A stretch of 21,703 nucleotides of DNA from positions 9,971 to 31,673 of the forward strand of contig DCJS01000011.1 in assembly GCA_002319955.1 (NCBI GenBank). The letters run 5' to 3'. This DNA is from Flavobacteriales bacterium UBA1694 (lineage in GTDB: Bacteria; Bacteroidota; Bacteroidia; Flavobacteriales; Weeksellaceae). The notes under the pieces were generated by a model. The model saw nothing but the letters and a program-made list of their open reading frames with translations. It ran no database searches and was not told where the DNA came from. Made by a program: the position numbers and the translations under genes. The first letter of the stretch is position 1, and every line of letters begins with the position of its first letter. Shown piece after piece: positions 7,302-15,166 of the stretch.

Positions 7302-8135
7302 TTATTCCGCGTGGTGAATCTCGTATTTTTCAGTAAATAGGTAATAAAACACACCGAATAGAACCACGCCCAGGGCAAGAACATAATACGAAGGTACACC
7401 AAAGAATGTGGTAAAGCTTTCGGTCCCAGTGTAAGATATTAAGAGCACAGACAAACCGTTATTGAAGGCATGCAGCACAATAGGCATTAGTAGGGATTTG
7501 GTTTTGTGGTAAACCAGGCCCAGAACATAGCCTAGAAGTATAGCGCCCACGAGCTGCCATGGATTCCCGTGAATCAGGCCAAAGAGAATTGCACTAATCC
7601 AAATGGCTTTCATTGGGCTAAGTCCCCCATTTATGAGCCCCTTTTGAATAATTCCACGAAACACGACCTCTTCAAATACTGGCGCCATCACCACAGCCAG
7701 AATGACCATCGTTAGAGTATCAGAGGTAAGCATTGACATCATTTCTTCGAAAAATTCATAGAGCCCTCCAAACACAGGACCCGTGGTGGGAATAAGTTCG
7801 GTGCAGAACTCGGCGATAAACATCATACCCAGCATGAGAGGGAATATAAGGAGGTAAGTAGAGACATTCTTGGTCGAAAAATTGAAGTTTAATTTCTTTC
7901 CAGTCGTCTGGCGGCAAATAAAATAGTCAAAGGCCGCGATGGCTCCAAGCCACATGACGGCATTTGTTAAAATCAAATAAATTGCCTCGTATTGGAAGTT
8001 CTTTCCAAAAACCATCATCGTTAGGACGTTTAGTACGGAGAGCCCTAAAAGAGGTACGAAACCCCCAAAGAATAAAGCAAGTGCGCCTTTCCATGTAAAG
8101 GTGTAAGACGGGAGTTTTAAGCGTGTATTTTCCAT
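7302..8135 (-). CDS. CPBP family intramembrane glutamic endopeptidase
   Basis: Polytopic membrane protein of the CPBP (CAAX protease and bacteriocin-processing, Rce1-like) family; the substrate cannot be told from sequence. I use the ATG at 8135 (277 residues, MENTRLKLPSYTF...). The frame is open to 8198, but an exact -7 promoter box (8154-8161) lies between the two candidate starts, so a transcript from it could not encode the longer form. Catalytic motifs: EEVVFRG (E155, E156, R160), FGLIHG (H189) and HAFNN (H222, N225/N226), preceded and followed by hydrophobic helices. Positioned upstream of rdgB by 16 bases and divergent from prfC across 96 bases. Confidence 0.92.
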   Translation of the reverse strand: MENTRLKLPSYTFTWKGALALFFGGFVPLLGLSVLNVLTMMVFGKNFQYEAIYLILTNAVMWLGAIAAFDYFICRQTTGKKLNFNFSTKNVSTYLLIFPLMLGMMFIAEFCTELIPTTGPVFGGLYEFFEEMMSMLTSDTLTMVILAVVMAPVFEEVVFRGIIQKGLINGGLSPMKAIWISAILFGLIHGNPWQLVGAILLGYVLGLVYHKTKSLLMPIVLHAFNNGLSVLLISYTGTESFTTFFGVPSYYVLALGVVLFGVFYYLFTEKYEIHHAE

Positions 8136-8153
8136 TAAATTGGGTCTATTGGA

Positions 8154-8161
8154 CAAATATA
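8154..8161 (-). promoter_or_regulatory. Bacteroidota -7 element for the CPBP-rdgB unit
   Basis: Minus strand reads TATATTTG, an exact TAnnTTTG, about 19 bases before the chosen ATG. It decides the start choice of the CPBP gene. No clear -33 TTTG at normal spacing. Confidence 0.55.
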
Positions 8162-8206
8162 AAAAACTTAGCGCATCTGAGGTTTTTAAATCTAACAAAA
8201 AAACAC

Positions 8207-8214
8207 GATTTTTG
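8207..8214 (+). promoter_or_regulatory. -7-like element upstream of prfC
   Basis: GATTTTTG differs from TAnnTTTG at the first base. It lies 18 bases before the prfC ATG and is followed by GCAGCAATAAATT, nearly the same as the bases after the mgtE -7 box. Confidence 0.4.
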
Positions 8215-8231
8215 CAGCAATAAATTACTCT

Positions 8232-9824
8232 ATGGCCAGTTTAACATCTGAAATACAAAAACGAAAAACCTTTGGCATCATTGCCCACCCGGATGCCGGG
8301 AAAACCACCCTGACTGAAAAGCTTCTGCTTTTTGGAGGGGCGATTCAAGAGGCCGGTGCGGTAAAGTCGAATAAAGTAAAGAAAGGAGCCACCTCCGACT
8401 TTATGGAGATTGAACGCCAAAGAGGAATCTCTGTAGCGACTTCGGTCTTGGCTTTTGAATACAAGGGTTATAAAATTAATATTCTAGATACCCCAGGTCA
8501 CAAGGATTTCGCGGAGGACACCTTTCGGACTCTAACGGCTGTCGACTCGGTCATCGTCGTGATTGACGTGGCTAAAGGGGTCGAGGAACAAACCGAAAAG
8601 CTTGTTCAGGTTTGCCGCATGCGAAATATTCCCATGATTGTCTTTATCAATAAATTAGACCGTGAGGGAAAAGACGCCTTTGATCTTTTGGATGAAGTGG
8701 AACAGAAACTAGGCTTAAGCGTGGTTCCCCTCTCGCTTCCCATTGGAATGGGAGCTGATTTTCAAGGAATTTATAATCTTTGGGAAAAGAACATTGAACT
8801 CTTTGTGGAGGAGCGCAAGCAGAAAGTAGGAAATTCCGTCAAGATTGAAGATTTAACGGATCCCCGAGTCGATGAAATGGTGGGCGAAAAAGCAGCGCAG
8901 ACCTTAAGAGAAGAAATTGAACTCATCGAGAGTGTGTACCCTGAATTTGACCGCGAGGCCTATATGGCGGGCGATCAGCAGCCCGTATTTTTCGGTTCTG
9001 CATTAAACAATTTTGGTGTGCGTGAACTTCTTGATGCTTTCATTCAGATTGCGCCTATGCCACAGCCTAAAGAATCGGATATAAGACTTGTAAAACCAGA
9101 GGAATCTAACTTTACCGGATTCGTCTTTAAAATCCACGCAAACATGGATCCTAAGCACCGCGACCGCCTTGCTTTTGTGAAGATTGTTTCAGGGACTTTT
9201 AAGCGCAACGAAAACTATCTGCTTGTACGAGACGGAAAGAAAATGAAATTTTCAGCGCCAAACGCCTTTTTTGCGGATAAAAAAGAGATTGTAGATGAAA
9301 GTTTCCCGGGCGATATCGTGGGACTCCACGACACCGGAAACTTCCGAATTGGTGACACGCTGACCGCTGGAGAAAAATTAGTCTTTAAAGGCATTCCAAG
9401 TTTCTCTCCGGAGCATTTCCGTTACATTAACAATACGGATCCATTAAAAGCCAAGCAGCTTGCCAAAGGCGTGGATCAGCTTATGGATGAAGGTGTGGCG
9501 CAGCTCTTTACTTTAGAGATGAACGGACGAAAGATTATCGGCACTGTGGGGGCGCTCCAGTACGAGGTTATCCAATACCGACTTGAACACGAATATGGCG
9601 CAAAGTGCACCTACGAGCCCATCTCCATCTACAAAGCATGCTGGATTGAGGCGGATGAGAAGTCTGAGGAGTACAAAGAGTTCGCAAGGCTTAAGCAGCG
9701 CTACTTAGCGCGAGACAAATACGACCAGCTGGTCTTTCTAGCCGATTCTTCCTTTACCATCCAAATGACTCAAGACAAGTTTCCAAACGTGAAACTCCAT
9801 TTCATTAGTGAATTTAGAGATTAA
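8232..9824 (+). CDS. prfC: peptide chain release factor 3 (RF3)
   Basis: Translational GTPase that recycles RF1 and RF2 from the ribosome after peptide release. 530 residues, full length. The GTPase motifs are intact: G1 AHPDAGKT (18-25), G2 RGISV (64-68), G3 DTPGH (86-90), G4 NKLD (140-143) and G5 GSAL (about 255). The N-terminal KRKTFGIIAHPDAGKTTLTE and the C-terminal stretch PNVKLHF are RF3-like and distinguish it from EF-G and from the ribosome-protection proteins, which are longer. It diverges from the CPBP gene and ends in a 9-bp hairpin, so it looks monocistronic. RF3 is not universal in bacteria, so its presence is informative but not odd. Confidence 0.96.
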   Translation: MASLTSEIQKRKTFGIIAHPDAGKTTLTEKLLLFGGAIQEAGAVKSNKVKKGATSDFMEIERQRGISVATSVLAFEYKGYKINILDTPGHKDFAEDTFRTLTAVDSVIVVIDVAKGVEEQTEKLVQVCRMRNIPMIVFINKLDREGKDAFDLLDEVEQKLGLSVVPLSLPIGMGADFQGIYNLWEKNIELFVEERKQKVGNSVKIEDLTDPRVDEMVGEKAAQTLREEIELIESVYPEFDREAYMAGDQQPVFFGSALNNFGVRELLDAFIQIAPMPQPKESDIRLVKPEESNFTGFVFKIHANMDPKHRDRLAFVKIVSGTFKRNENYLLVRDGKKMKFSAPNAFFADKKEIVDESFPGDIVGLHDTGNFRIGDTLTAGEKLVFKGIPSFSPEHFRYINNTDPLKAKQLAKGVDQLMDEGVAQLFTLEMNGRKIIGTVGALQYEVIQYRLEHEYGAKCTYEPISIYKACWIEADEKSEEYKEFARLKQRYLARDKYDQLVFLADSSFTIQMTQDKFPNVKLHFISEFRD

Positions 9825-9830
9825 AACTCT

Positions 9831-9862
9831 AGCCTTATTTCCAAAAGGATTCTAATAAGGCT
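9831..9862 (+). terminator. hairpin after prfC
   Basis: Perfect 9-bp arms AGCCTTATT and AATAAGGCT around a 14-base loop, within which TCC/GGA can pair around AAAA. It begins 7 bases after the prfC stop. The following CCCTTGTAATTCC is only moderately T-rich, so this is a probable 3'-end structure rather than a textbook terminator. Confidence 0.5.
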
Positions 9863-9873
9863 CCCTTGTAATT

Positions 9874-9928
9874 CCTTTGTAAAACAAGGTTACAAACGAC
9901 TGTGTTTTAATCGATTCTCCTTTGTAAA
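9874..9928. repeat. TTTGTAA repeats between prfC and the DUF4349-like gene
   Basis: CCTTTGTAAA occurs twice as a direct repeat (9874-9883 and 9919-9928, 45 bases apart), and a third copy of its core in inverse orientation, TTACAAA, is at 9890-9896, forming a 7-bp inverted repeat with the first (7-base loop). No exact TAnnTTTG box is present in this 180-base spacer. They could be regulator sites for the downstream lipoprotein gene; otherwise chance in AT-rich DNA. Confidence 0.3.
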
Positions 9929-10004
9929 TGAAAGCCTCTGCATTTCAAAGAAATTTGGGAATACTAATTGCATGAATGTGCCTGACAAAAAATGTATTTA
10001 AAGA

Positions 10005-11252
10005 ATGAAACCATTTTATATCTATGCCTTAAGTCTAATGGCCCTGGTATCCTGCTCGAAAGTTGAAATGCAGGAAACCAAGGACACGATTCTGGGCGCA
10101 AATGAACTTTTAAAAACGGCTAAAGAGGGCCTTAGCTCCGTGGATTCCCTTTCTGTTTTAGTGCGTGATTCCGCCAAGTTTAATGAGGTGGTCGGGCCCG
10201 AGCTCGAAAAACATAAAAAAACGGCAGAGCGCCTTATAAAAGGCAATGCGAAAAGTTTAGACTCACTTAATAGCGTGCTTAAGCAAACCGCTTCAAAGGT
10301 TCGCAGTAGCACCGATCTTCTAAAAACGGTTGATTCGGCGAGACTAGAAATTAGCGAGTCCTCAAGTCCTTTTGATGTTTTGGCCACTGTCTCTAAAACT
10401 TTAGAAAAACTTTCTAATCAAGCTAAGAAAAGTACGCCGCAGACTCAGCAGCCAACGACAACGAATTCAGACCCGAGCGAAATTCAAGAGCCTAGTCCAA
10501 GAACTACGACGGAAGGTTCAGTAGATACGCCCGTAAGTGATTCAATGGATCTTCCCCGCTCAGAGGCGAAGATCAAACTAAGTGTTGAGGATCTTGATCT
10601 CGCGAGCCAGGCCCTGGAGAATGGGATCCATCTTTATGATGCCAAAGTGCAATCTCAGAGCTATGGTGAAGCTGAGGGAAAGCCTTCGCGTGAGCTCACG
10701 CTTATAATCCCAAGCCGTAATTTTGATCGTGCCCTAGACTACTTCAGCACAAGTATCGGAACCTTAAGAACCAAATCAGTGCAATCCTGGAGCCGCAATG
10801 GCTCGAGTGGCGCGCTTTCCACTCTTGTTTTAACCCTTGAGCAGTCCAGTTTCTATTCTGGTGGTTCTAAGGCTTTAGGCACCCAGGCAGATCAAGACGC
10901 TCAAAGCACCTATAAAGACCAATCAACGAGTGCCTTTATGAAGGGATTTGATTATTTACGCTGGGCTGGACTTCTACTTCTCCCCTTTTGGCCTCTGTTA
11001 GTACTCGGGGCTATTGGCCTCTATTTTTGGCGACGCGCAAAGGCGAAAAGCCGCGCAAAAGCAATTGAACAGAGTTGGCAACCACGAGAGTCTAGCGCCC
11101 TAGCTCGTGAATATTTCAGGGACCAAAGCGCTGAGGCTTCTACGAGTTTTTCAAAGGCGCAGTCAGAGCAAAGCGAGGTTGGTTCAAAGCCAGAAACAAA
11201 TTCCAATTCGGCTCCGGAGGATCCTTACGAAAAGTATAAACCCAAAGGGTAA
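10005..11252 (+). CDS. lipoprotein with DUF4349-like domain and C-terminal membrane helix
   Basis: 415 residues of unknown function. The N-terminus MKPFYIYALSLMALVSC is a lipoprotein signal peptide, with lipobox L-V-S-C and C17 as the predicted lipidated residue. Residues about 20-140 are helical with scattered leucines and serines (possible coiled coil), about 140-185 are a low-complexity Pro/Thr/Ser linker, and about 186-295 (AKIKLSVEDLDLA..., LTLIIPSRNFDRALDYF...) resemble DUF4349, in which a beta-strand-rich core compares pairs of residues before a transmembrane helix. A hydrophobic segment at about 318-345 is followed by RRAKAKSRAK and a polar tail rich in Ser and Glu. The basic residues after the helix predict a cytoplasmic C-terminus, so this would be an inner-membrane lipoprotein. 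The domain match is by eye only. Confidence 0.7.
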   Translation: MKPFYIYALSLMALVSCSKVEMQETKDTILGANELLKTAKEGLSSVDSLSVLVRDSAKFNEVVGPELEKHKKTAERLIKGNAKSLDSLNSVLKQTASKVRSSTDLLKTVDSARLEISESSSPFDVLATVSKTLEKLSNQAKKSTPQTQQPTTTNSDPSEIQEPSPRTTTEGSVDTPVSDSMDLPRSEAKIKLSVEDLDLASQALENGIHLYDAKVQSQSYGEAEGKPSRELTLIIPSRNFDRALDYFSTSIGTLRTKSVQSWSRNGSSGALSTLVLTLEQSSFYSGGSKALGTQADQDAQSTYKDQSTSAFMKGFDYLRWAGLLLLPFWPLLVLGAIGLYFWRRAKAKSRAKAIEQSWQPRESSALAREYFRDQSAEASTSFSKAQSEQSEVGSKPETNSNSAPEDPYEKYKPKG

Positions 11253-11260
11253 CACCAATG

Positions 11261-11296
11261 AAAAGCCACCTTCAATGAATTGAAAGTGGCTTTTTT
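11261..11296. terminator. bidirectional intrinsic terminator between convergent genes
   Basis: AAAAGCCAC and TTCAAT pair with ATTGAA and GTGGCTTTT around GA, with one internal position that is C-A on the plus strand but a G-U wobble on the minus strand. A T6 run follows on the plus strand and a T4 run on the minus strand. It serves the DUF4349-like gene and the small minus-strand gene ending at 11320. Confidence 0.85.
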
Positions 11297-11319
11297 ATAG
11301 TCTTTAGTTCAAGCTTTAC

Positions 11320-11574
11320 TTAAAGTCGGTCTGGGATTAGTCCACGCTCTGTTCCTAAGTAAAGCGCAACCCCTAAGGCCGCGATTAAAAGCGCAGAGTA
11401 AATAATGATGGTGCTTTTATTTCCTTTGGCAAGTGAAACTATAAAGAGCCCCAAAACACCAAGGACCACAAGCCCCATTTTGATTAAAAATTCTGAGGTA
11501 AAGATCGATGCCGCTACGGACATTAAGGACAGTAGGTGAAAGATCTTTTCGCGTTTTATTATATACTTCTTCAT
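11320..11574 (-). CDS. small hypothetical membrane protein
   Basis: 84 residues, function unknown. A basic start (MKKYIIKREKIF) leads into hydrophobic segments at about 12-27, 30-47 and 55-73, giving two or three membrane helices, and the tail is short and polar (GTERGLIPDRL). I recognise no family. It follows the 120-residue gene by 19 bases and ends at a strong bidirectional terminator, which together argue that it is a real, co-transcribed gene despite its size. No cysteine or histidine cluster, no signal peptidase site. Confidence 0.65.
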   Translation of the reverse strand: MKKYIIKREKIFHLLSLMSVAASIFTSEFLIKMGLVVLGVLGLFIVSLAKGNKSTIIIYSALLIAALGVALYLGTERGLIPDRL

Positions 11575-11593
11575 GTGGTTTCTCTGCTTTTTG

Positions 11594-11956
11594 CTATTTC
11601 ATATTAACGACCTTGTCTACAACGTACTTTGTGTTGCCCCGCCAAGGAAGTGACCCGTTATACTCTTTGTAATGGAGGTCAAAATGCTTTCCGCTATTTT
11701 CTTCTAAAATTTTAAATACAGCCGGGTCTGCAATTGAAAACTCAAATTCGTAAGAGGTCAAGTTTCCTGTCTTTCCTTTACCAAATCCTTCTTGAATCAA
11801 TTTTCCCTCATAGGTTTTAAAGACATACCCCTTGTGCACAGCATAATTGAGGTAGCCAGACTTTACGCCTTCGCCAAACACAAAATAGTATTTATACCAA
11901 GTAAAGGTGCCAAGAAGCATAAGCGCTACGGCCAGGGCAATCCATGTGTATTTCAT
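11594..11956 (-). CDS. small membrane-anchored hypothetical protein (flavobacterial family)
   Basis: 120 residues. An uncleaved-looking N-terminal helix (residues 5-21) is followed by a soluble domain with the pattern GEGVKSGYLNYAVHKGYVFKTYEGKL, then EFEFSI..P.VFKILEENSGK and a closing WRGNTKYVVDKV. I remember similar short proteins from flavobacteria, sometimes labelled 6-phosphogluconate dehydrogenase in databases; nothing here supports that enzyme (no Rossmann motif, far too short). Function is unknown, probably an envelope protein facing the periplasm. The ATG lies only 14 bases after the T-run of the acyl-CoA dehydrogenase terminator, leaving little room for its own promoter. The 84-residue gene follows after 19 bases. 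Confidence 0.78.
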   Translation of the reverse strand: MKYTWIALAVALMLLGTFTWYKYYFVFGEGVKSGYLNYAVHKGYVFKTYEGKLIQEGFGKGKTGNLTSYEFEFSIADPAVFKILEENSGKHFDLHYKEYNGSLPWRGNTKYVVDKVVNMK

Positions 11957-11970
11957 AAAGTAAAGGTATT

Positions 11971-12004
11971 AAAAAAGCGCCTTTCCCGTAAAGGAAAAAG
12001 CGCC
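11971..12004 (-). terminator. intrinsic terminator of the acyl-CoA dehydrogenase gene
   Basis: On the minus strand GCGCTTTTTCC pairs over 11 positions (two G-U wobbles) with GGGAAAGGCGC around a 5-base loop and is followed by T6. It starts 13 bases after the stop codon. Confidence 0.88.
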
Positions 12005-12016
12005 TTGTAGTTAAAT

Positions 12017-13156
12017 TTATTTTGAAATCGAACGCGAGATCACAATTCTCTGGATTTCTGAAGTTCCTTCATAAATCTGCGTGATTTTCGCATCGCGCAT
12101 CATACGCTCCACGTGGTACTCTCTTACGTAGCCGTATCCTCCGTGGACTTGGACCGCTTCAATCGTTGTGTCCATTGCCACTTGCGAGGCATAAAGCTTC
12201 GCCATTGCTCCACTTTCAGAAATATCTTTTCCTTCGTCTTTTTCAAAGGCCGCTTTGAAGCAAAGCATTCGAGCTGCAGTAATCTGAGTGGCCATATCCG
12301 CTAATTTAAAAGCGATGGCCTGGTGGTTAATAATTTCCGTTCCAAAGGCTTTTCTTTGCTTAGCGTACCCAAGGGCAAGCTCGTAAGCTCCAGCGGCGAT
12401 ACCGAGCGCCTGAGAGGCAATCCCAATACGGCCTCCGTTAAGAACAGCCATCGCGAACTTAAATCCAAAACCATCCTCGCCAATTCGGTTCTCTTTTGGA
12501 ACTTTAACGTCCGTGAATAATAAAGAGTGCGTGTCGCTGCCTCGAATCCCTAATTTATCTTCTTTTGGACCGATTTCGAATCCTTCCCAGCCTCTCTCAA
12601 CGATAAAGGCATTAATTCCTTTATGTTTTTTCTCTGGGTCTGTTTGAGCGATGACCACATAATACTGGGCAGTACCGCCATTGGTAATCCAGTTCTTAAC
12701 TCCATTTAGTAAGTAATGGTCTCCTTTATCAATTGCAGTGGTCTTTTGAGACGTTGCATCCGAGCCCGCTTCTGGTTCAGAAAGAGCGAACGCACCAATC
12801 ACTTCCCCACTAGCCAGTGGCACGAGGTATTTCATTTTTTGCTCTTCGCTCGCGAATTTTTCAATTCCTGCGCAAACAAGCGAGTTGTTAACGGACATCA
12901 CTACGGCGGCAGAAGCATCCACTTTTGCAATTTCTTCCATTGCAACTACGTAGGAGAGGCTGTCCATTCCAGCCCCACCGTATTTCGGATCGACCATCAT
13001 ACCGAGGAGTCCCATTTCGCCCATCTTTTTGACCTGCTCGTGAGGAAATTTCTGATCCCGGTCTCTTTCGATGACTCCAGGGAGTAATTCACTCTTTGCA
13101 AAATCTCTTGCGGCTTGCTGAATCATCAGGTGTTCTTCTGATAAATTAAAGTTCAT
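12017..13156 (-). CDS. acyl-CoA dehydrogenase (short/medium or branched-chain type)
   Basis: FAD-dependent enzyme that introduces the alpha-beta double bond in acyl-CoA thioesters, the first oxidation of beta-oxidation or branched amino-acid catabolism. 379 residues, the normal length. Three-domain layout: helical N domain (1 to about 115), beta domain with FALSEPEAGSDA (123-134) and NGVKNWITNG (151-160), and helical C domain with QVHGGYGY and QIYEGTSEIQR. E363 in YEGT is at the catalytic base position of the short-chain/butyryl-CoA class. Chain-length preference cannot be read safely. It is divergent from an acyl-CoA synthetase gene that would supply its substrate, and it ends in a strong terminator before two small genes. 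Confidence 0.95.
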   Translation of the reverse strand: MNFNLSEEHLMIQQAARDFAKSELLPGVIERDRDQKFPHEQVKKMGEMGLLGMMVDPKYGGAGMDSLSYVVAMEEIAKVDASAAVVMSVNNSLVCAGIEKFASEEQKMKYLVPLASGEVIGAFALSEPEAGSDATSQKTTAIDKGDHYLLNGVKNWITNGGTAQYYVVIAQTDPEKKHKGINAFIVERGWEGFEIGPKEDKLGIRGSDTHSLLFTDVKVPKENRIGEDGFGFKFAMAVLNGGRIGIASQALGIAAGAYELALGYAKQRKAFGTEIINHQAIAFKLADMATQITAARMLCFKAAFEKDEGKDISESGAMAKLYASQVAMDTTIEAVQVHGGYGYVREYHVERMMRDAKITQIYEGTSEIQRIVISRSISK

Positions 13157-13189
13157 AAGTCGTTTTTTAATAAAGGGTAAAAATACAAT

Positions 13190-13209
13190 TTTACTAGGAA
13201 CCTAAAAAA
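13190..13209. promoter_or_regulatory. 20-base palindrome, candidate operator for the fatty-acid gene pair
   Basis: The pattern TTTnnTAGGnnCCTAnnAAA is symmetric in all 14 defined positions. It lies 33-53 bases upstream of the acyl-CoA dehydrogenase ATG and about 100 bases from the acyl-CoA synthetase ATG, inside their 152-base divergent spacer. Size and position fit a dimeric repressor site; the protein is not identified and binding is inference. Confidence 0.45.
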
Positions 13210-13308
13210 TAAACTTTTTTTGGAGTTCAGCAAAAAAATGATACATTTACAAAGACTTTACAAGCGATTGAAGCAAATTTCTATAAATAACAAAAAACTA
13301 CTAAGACT

Positions 13309-15084
13309 ATGTCCATTAGACGCCTTTTTGATATTCCCCACCATGCGCTGGCAAAATATCCAAACGATACCATGTTTGCCACGAAATCTTCTGGAGAGTG
13401 GAAAACACTTTCGACTCAAGAATATATAAACCAAGGGAACACAATTTCCCGTGGACTTCTAAAACTTGGCATTAAGCCTGGGGATAAAATTGCTTTAATT
13501 ACCAGTGCAACGCGTAATGAGTGGGCCGTTATGGACTTAGGTATTTCTCAAATTGGAGCCATTTCAGTTCCAGTTTATCCCTCAATTACGGCGGAAGATT
13601 ACAATTATATTTTCAACAATGCAGAAATTAAGTTCTGCTTCTTATCCGATCAGACGCTGTATGATAAAGTAAACTCAATTAAAGCGCAGGTTCCTTCTCT
13701 GCAAGGGGTCTTTAGTTTTGAGCAGATCGAAGGTGTTGCCAACTGGCAAGAAGTTCTTGATCTAGGAATTGATCCGAGTAACCAAGGCGAAGTTCAAGAC
13801 ATCTCTAGCACCATCAATCCTGAGGATTTGGCGACCATCATTTACACCTCTGGAACCACTGGGAAACCAAAAGGCGTGATGCTAACGCACCACAACATTG
13901 TATCCAACGTTCTAGCCTCGAACAGCCGAATCCCAAGAAGAAAAGGTCTTGACTATAAGGATACGAAAGTCCTTAGTTTCCTTCCTATCTGCCATATTTT
14001 TGAGCGGATGCTCTTTTATTTATTCCAGTACAACGGACTTTCCATTTATTTTGCAGAAAGCATTGATAAAATGGGGGAAAACATCAAGGAAGTTGAGCCG
14101 CACTACATGAGCGTCGTCCCAAGACTCCTAGAAAAGGTTTACGATAAAATTTACGATAAAGGCACAAGCGCTGGAGGTCTTAAATCCAAAATATTCCTAT
14201 GGGCTCTAAGCGTGAATGAAGCCAAGCAAAGCATTACCCCACCAACGGGCCTAAAGCAAAAGCTGGCGGATAAACTCGTGTTCTCTAAATGGCGCGCAGG
14301 ACTTGGAGGCAATATCATCTGTCTTGTTTCTGGATCCGCTGCCCTATCCTCCCGACTCAATCTGCTATTCCAAAATGCAGGCATCACGATTCTTGAAGGG
14401 TATGGACTCACAGAAACCTCACCCGTGATCTCCGTGAACTCGGTGGGACACATTAAAGTGGGCTCCGTGGGACACGTACTAGAAAACCTTGAAGTTAAAA
14501 TACAGCCGGATGGTGAAATCACCGTAAAAGGACCAAGTGTCTTTAAAGGCTATTTTAAGAACGAGCAGCTCACTAGTGAGGTCTTTACTCCAGACGGCTT
14601 CTTTATGACGGGAGACATAGGCCATCTGGACAGTGAAGGCTATCTACAGATAACCGATCGAAAAAAAGAAATGTTCAAGACTTCAGGTGGAAAATACGTT
14701 GCGCCTCAGGTCATTGAAAATATTGCGAAAGGCTCTAAATTTATTGAGCAGATTATGGTGGTTGGCGAAGGCGAGAAAATGCCTTGCGCCTTAATTCAAC
14801 CGGATTTCAATTTTGCAAAATCTTGGGCGGAGCGTAAAGGCTATAACCTTGGCCAGACTAATTCTGAGATTGCTTCAAATGAAAAGCTCATTGAACGAAT
14901 TGAAAAGGAGCTAAAGGGAATCAATAAGGATTTAGGCCACTGGGAACAAATCAAACGCTTTGAACTTACTCCGGAGGCTTGGTCCATCGAAGATGGCCAG
15001 CTGACTCCTACCCTTAAACTTAAGAGAAAAGCTGTTAAAGAGCGTTATTTAGACCTCTATAACCGTATGTACGGGCGGTCTTAA
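13309..15084 (+). CDS. long-chain fatty acid--CoA ligase (AMP-forming acyl-CoA synthetase)
   Basis: Activates fatty acids with ATP and CoA through an acyl-adenylate. 591 residues, typical for Bacteroidota members of the long-chain FACL/FadD15-like group. Signature motifs in order: YTSGTTGKPKG (179-189, phosphate-binding loop), PICHIFERM around 226-234, YGLTET (365-370), MTGD (433-436), TDRKKEMFKTSGGKYVAP (449-466), and LTPTLKLKR (565-573) with K570 at the expected catalytic lysine. The start at 13309 (MSIRRLFDIPHHAL) is the family N-terminus. It diverges from the acyl-CoA dehydrogenase gene and is followed by a strong terminator. Peripheral membrane association is likely; no transmembrane segment is evident. 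Confidence 0.95.
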   Translation: MSIRRLFDIPHHALAKYPNDTMFATKSSGEWKTLSTQEYINQGNTISRGLLKLGIKPGDKIALITSATRNEWAVMDLGISQIGAISVPVYPSITAEDYNYIFNNAEIKFCFLSDQTLYDKVNSIKAQVPSLQGVFSFEQIEGVANWQEVLDLGIDPSNQGEVQDISSTINPEDLATIIYTSGTTGKPKGVMLTHHNIVSNVLASNSRIPRRKGLDYKDTKVLSFLPICHIFERMLFYLFQYNGLSIYFAESIDKMGENIKEVEPHYMSVVPRLLEKVYDKIYDKGTSAGGLKSKIFLWALSVNEAKQSITPPTGLKQKLADKLVFSKWRAGLGGNIICLVSGSAALSSRLNLLFQNAGITILEGYGLTETSPVISVNSVGHIKVGSVGHVLENLEVKIQPDGEITVKGPSVFKGYFKNEQLTSEVFTPDGFFMTGDIGHLDSEGYLQITDRKKEMFKTSGGKYVAPQVIENIAKGSKFIEQIMVVGEGEKMPCALIQPDFNFAKSWAERKGYNLGQTNSEIASNEKLIERIEKELKGINKDLGHWEQIKRFELTPEAWSIEDGQLTPTLKLKRKAVKERYLDLYNRMYGRS

Positions 15085-15105
15085 CGGCAGGCTTTAAACG
15101 AAATA

Positions 15106-15136
15106 AAAATCACGGTCCACTGGGCCGTGATTTTTT
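15106..15136 (+). terminator. intrinsic terminator of the acyl-CoA synthetase gene
   Basis: AAAAATCACGG-T-CC pairs with GG-G-CCGTGATTTTT around ACT, one T-G wobble, then a T6 run, 21 bases after the stop codon. Its A-tract also makes it usable from the minus strand. Confidence 0.88.
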
Positions 15137-15166
15137 CGAGGGTTAATCCAGGGCGATTCTAAACAC

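Noticed and set aside
8136..8198. N-terminal extension of the CPBP protein to 8198
   Set aside because: An exact -7 promoter box lies between the two starts, and the later ATG leaves the protein complete.
13220..13429. Short plus-strand frame across the divergent spacer into the acyl-CoA synthetase gene
   Set aside because: It overlaps the real gene in another frame and covers the palindromic regulatory region; no protein-like composition.
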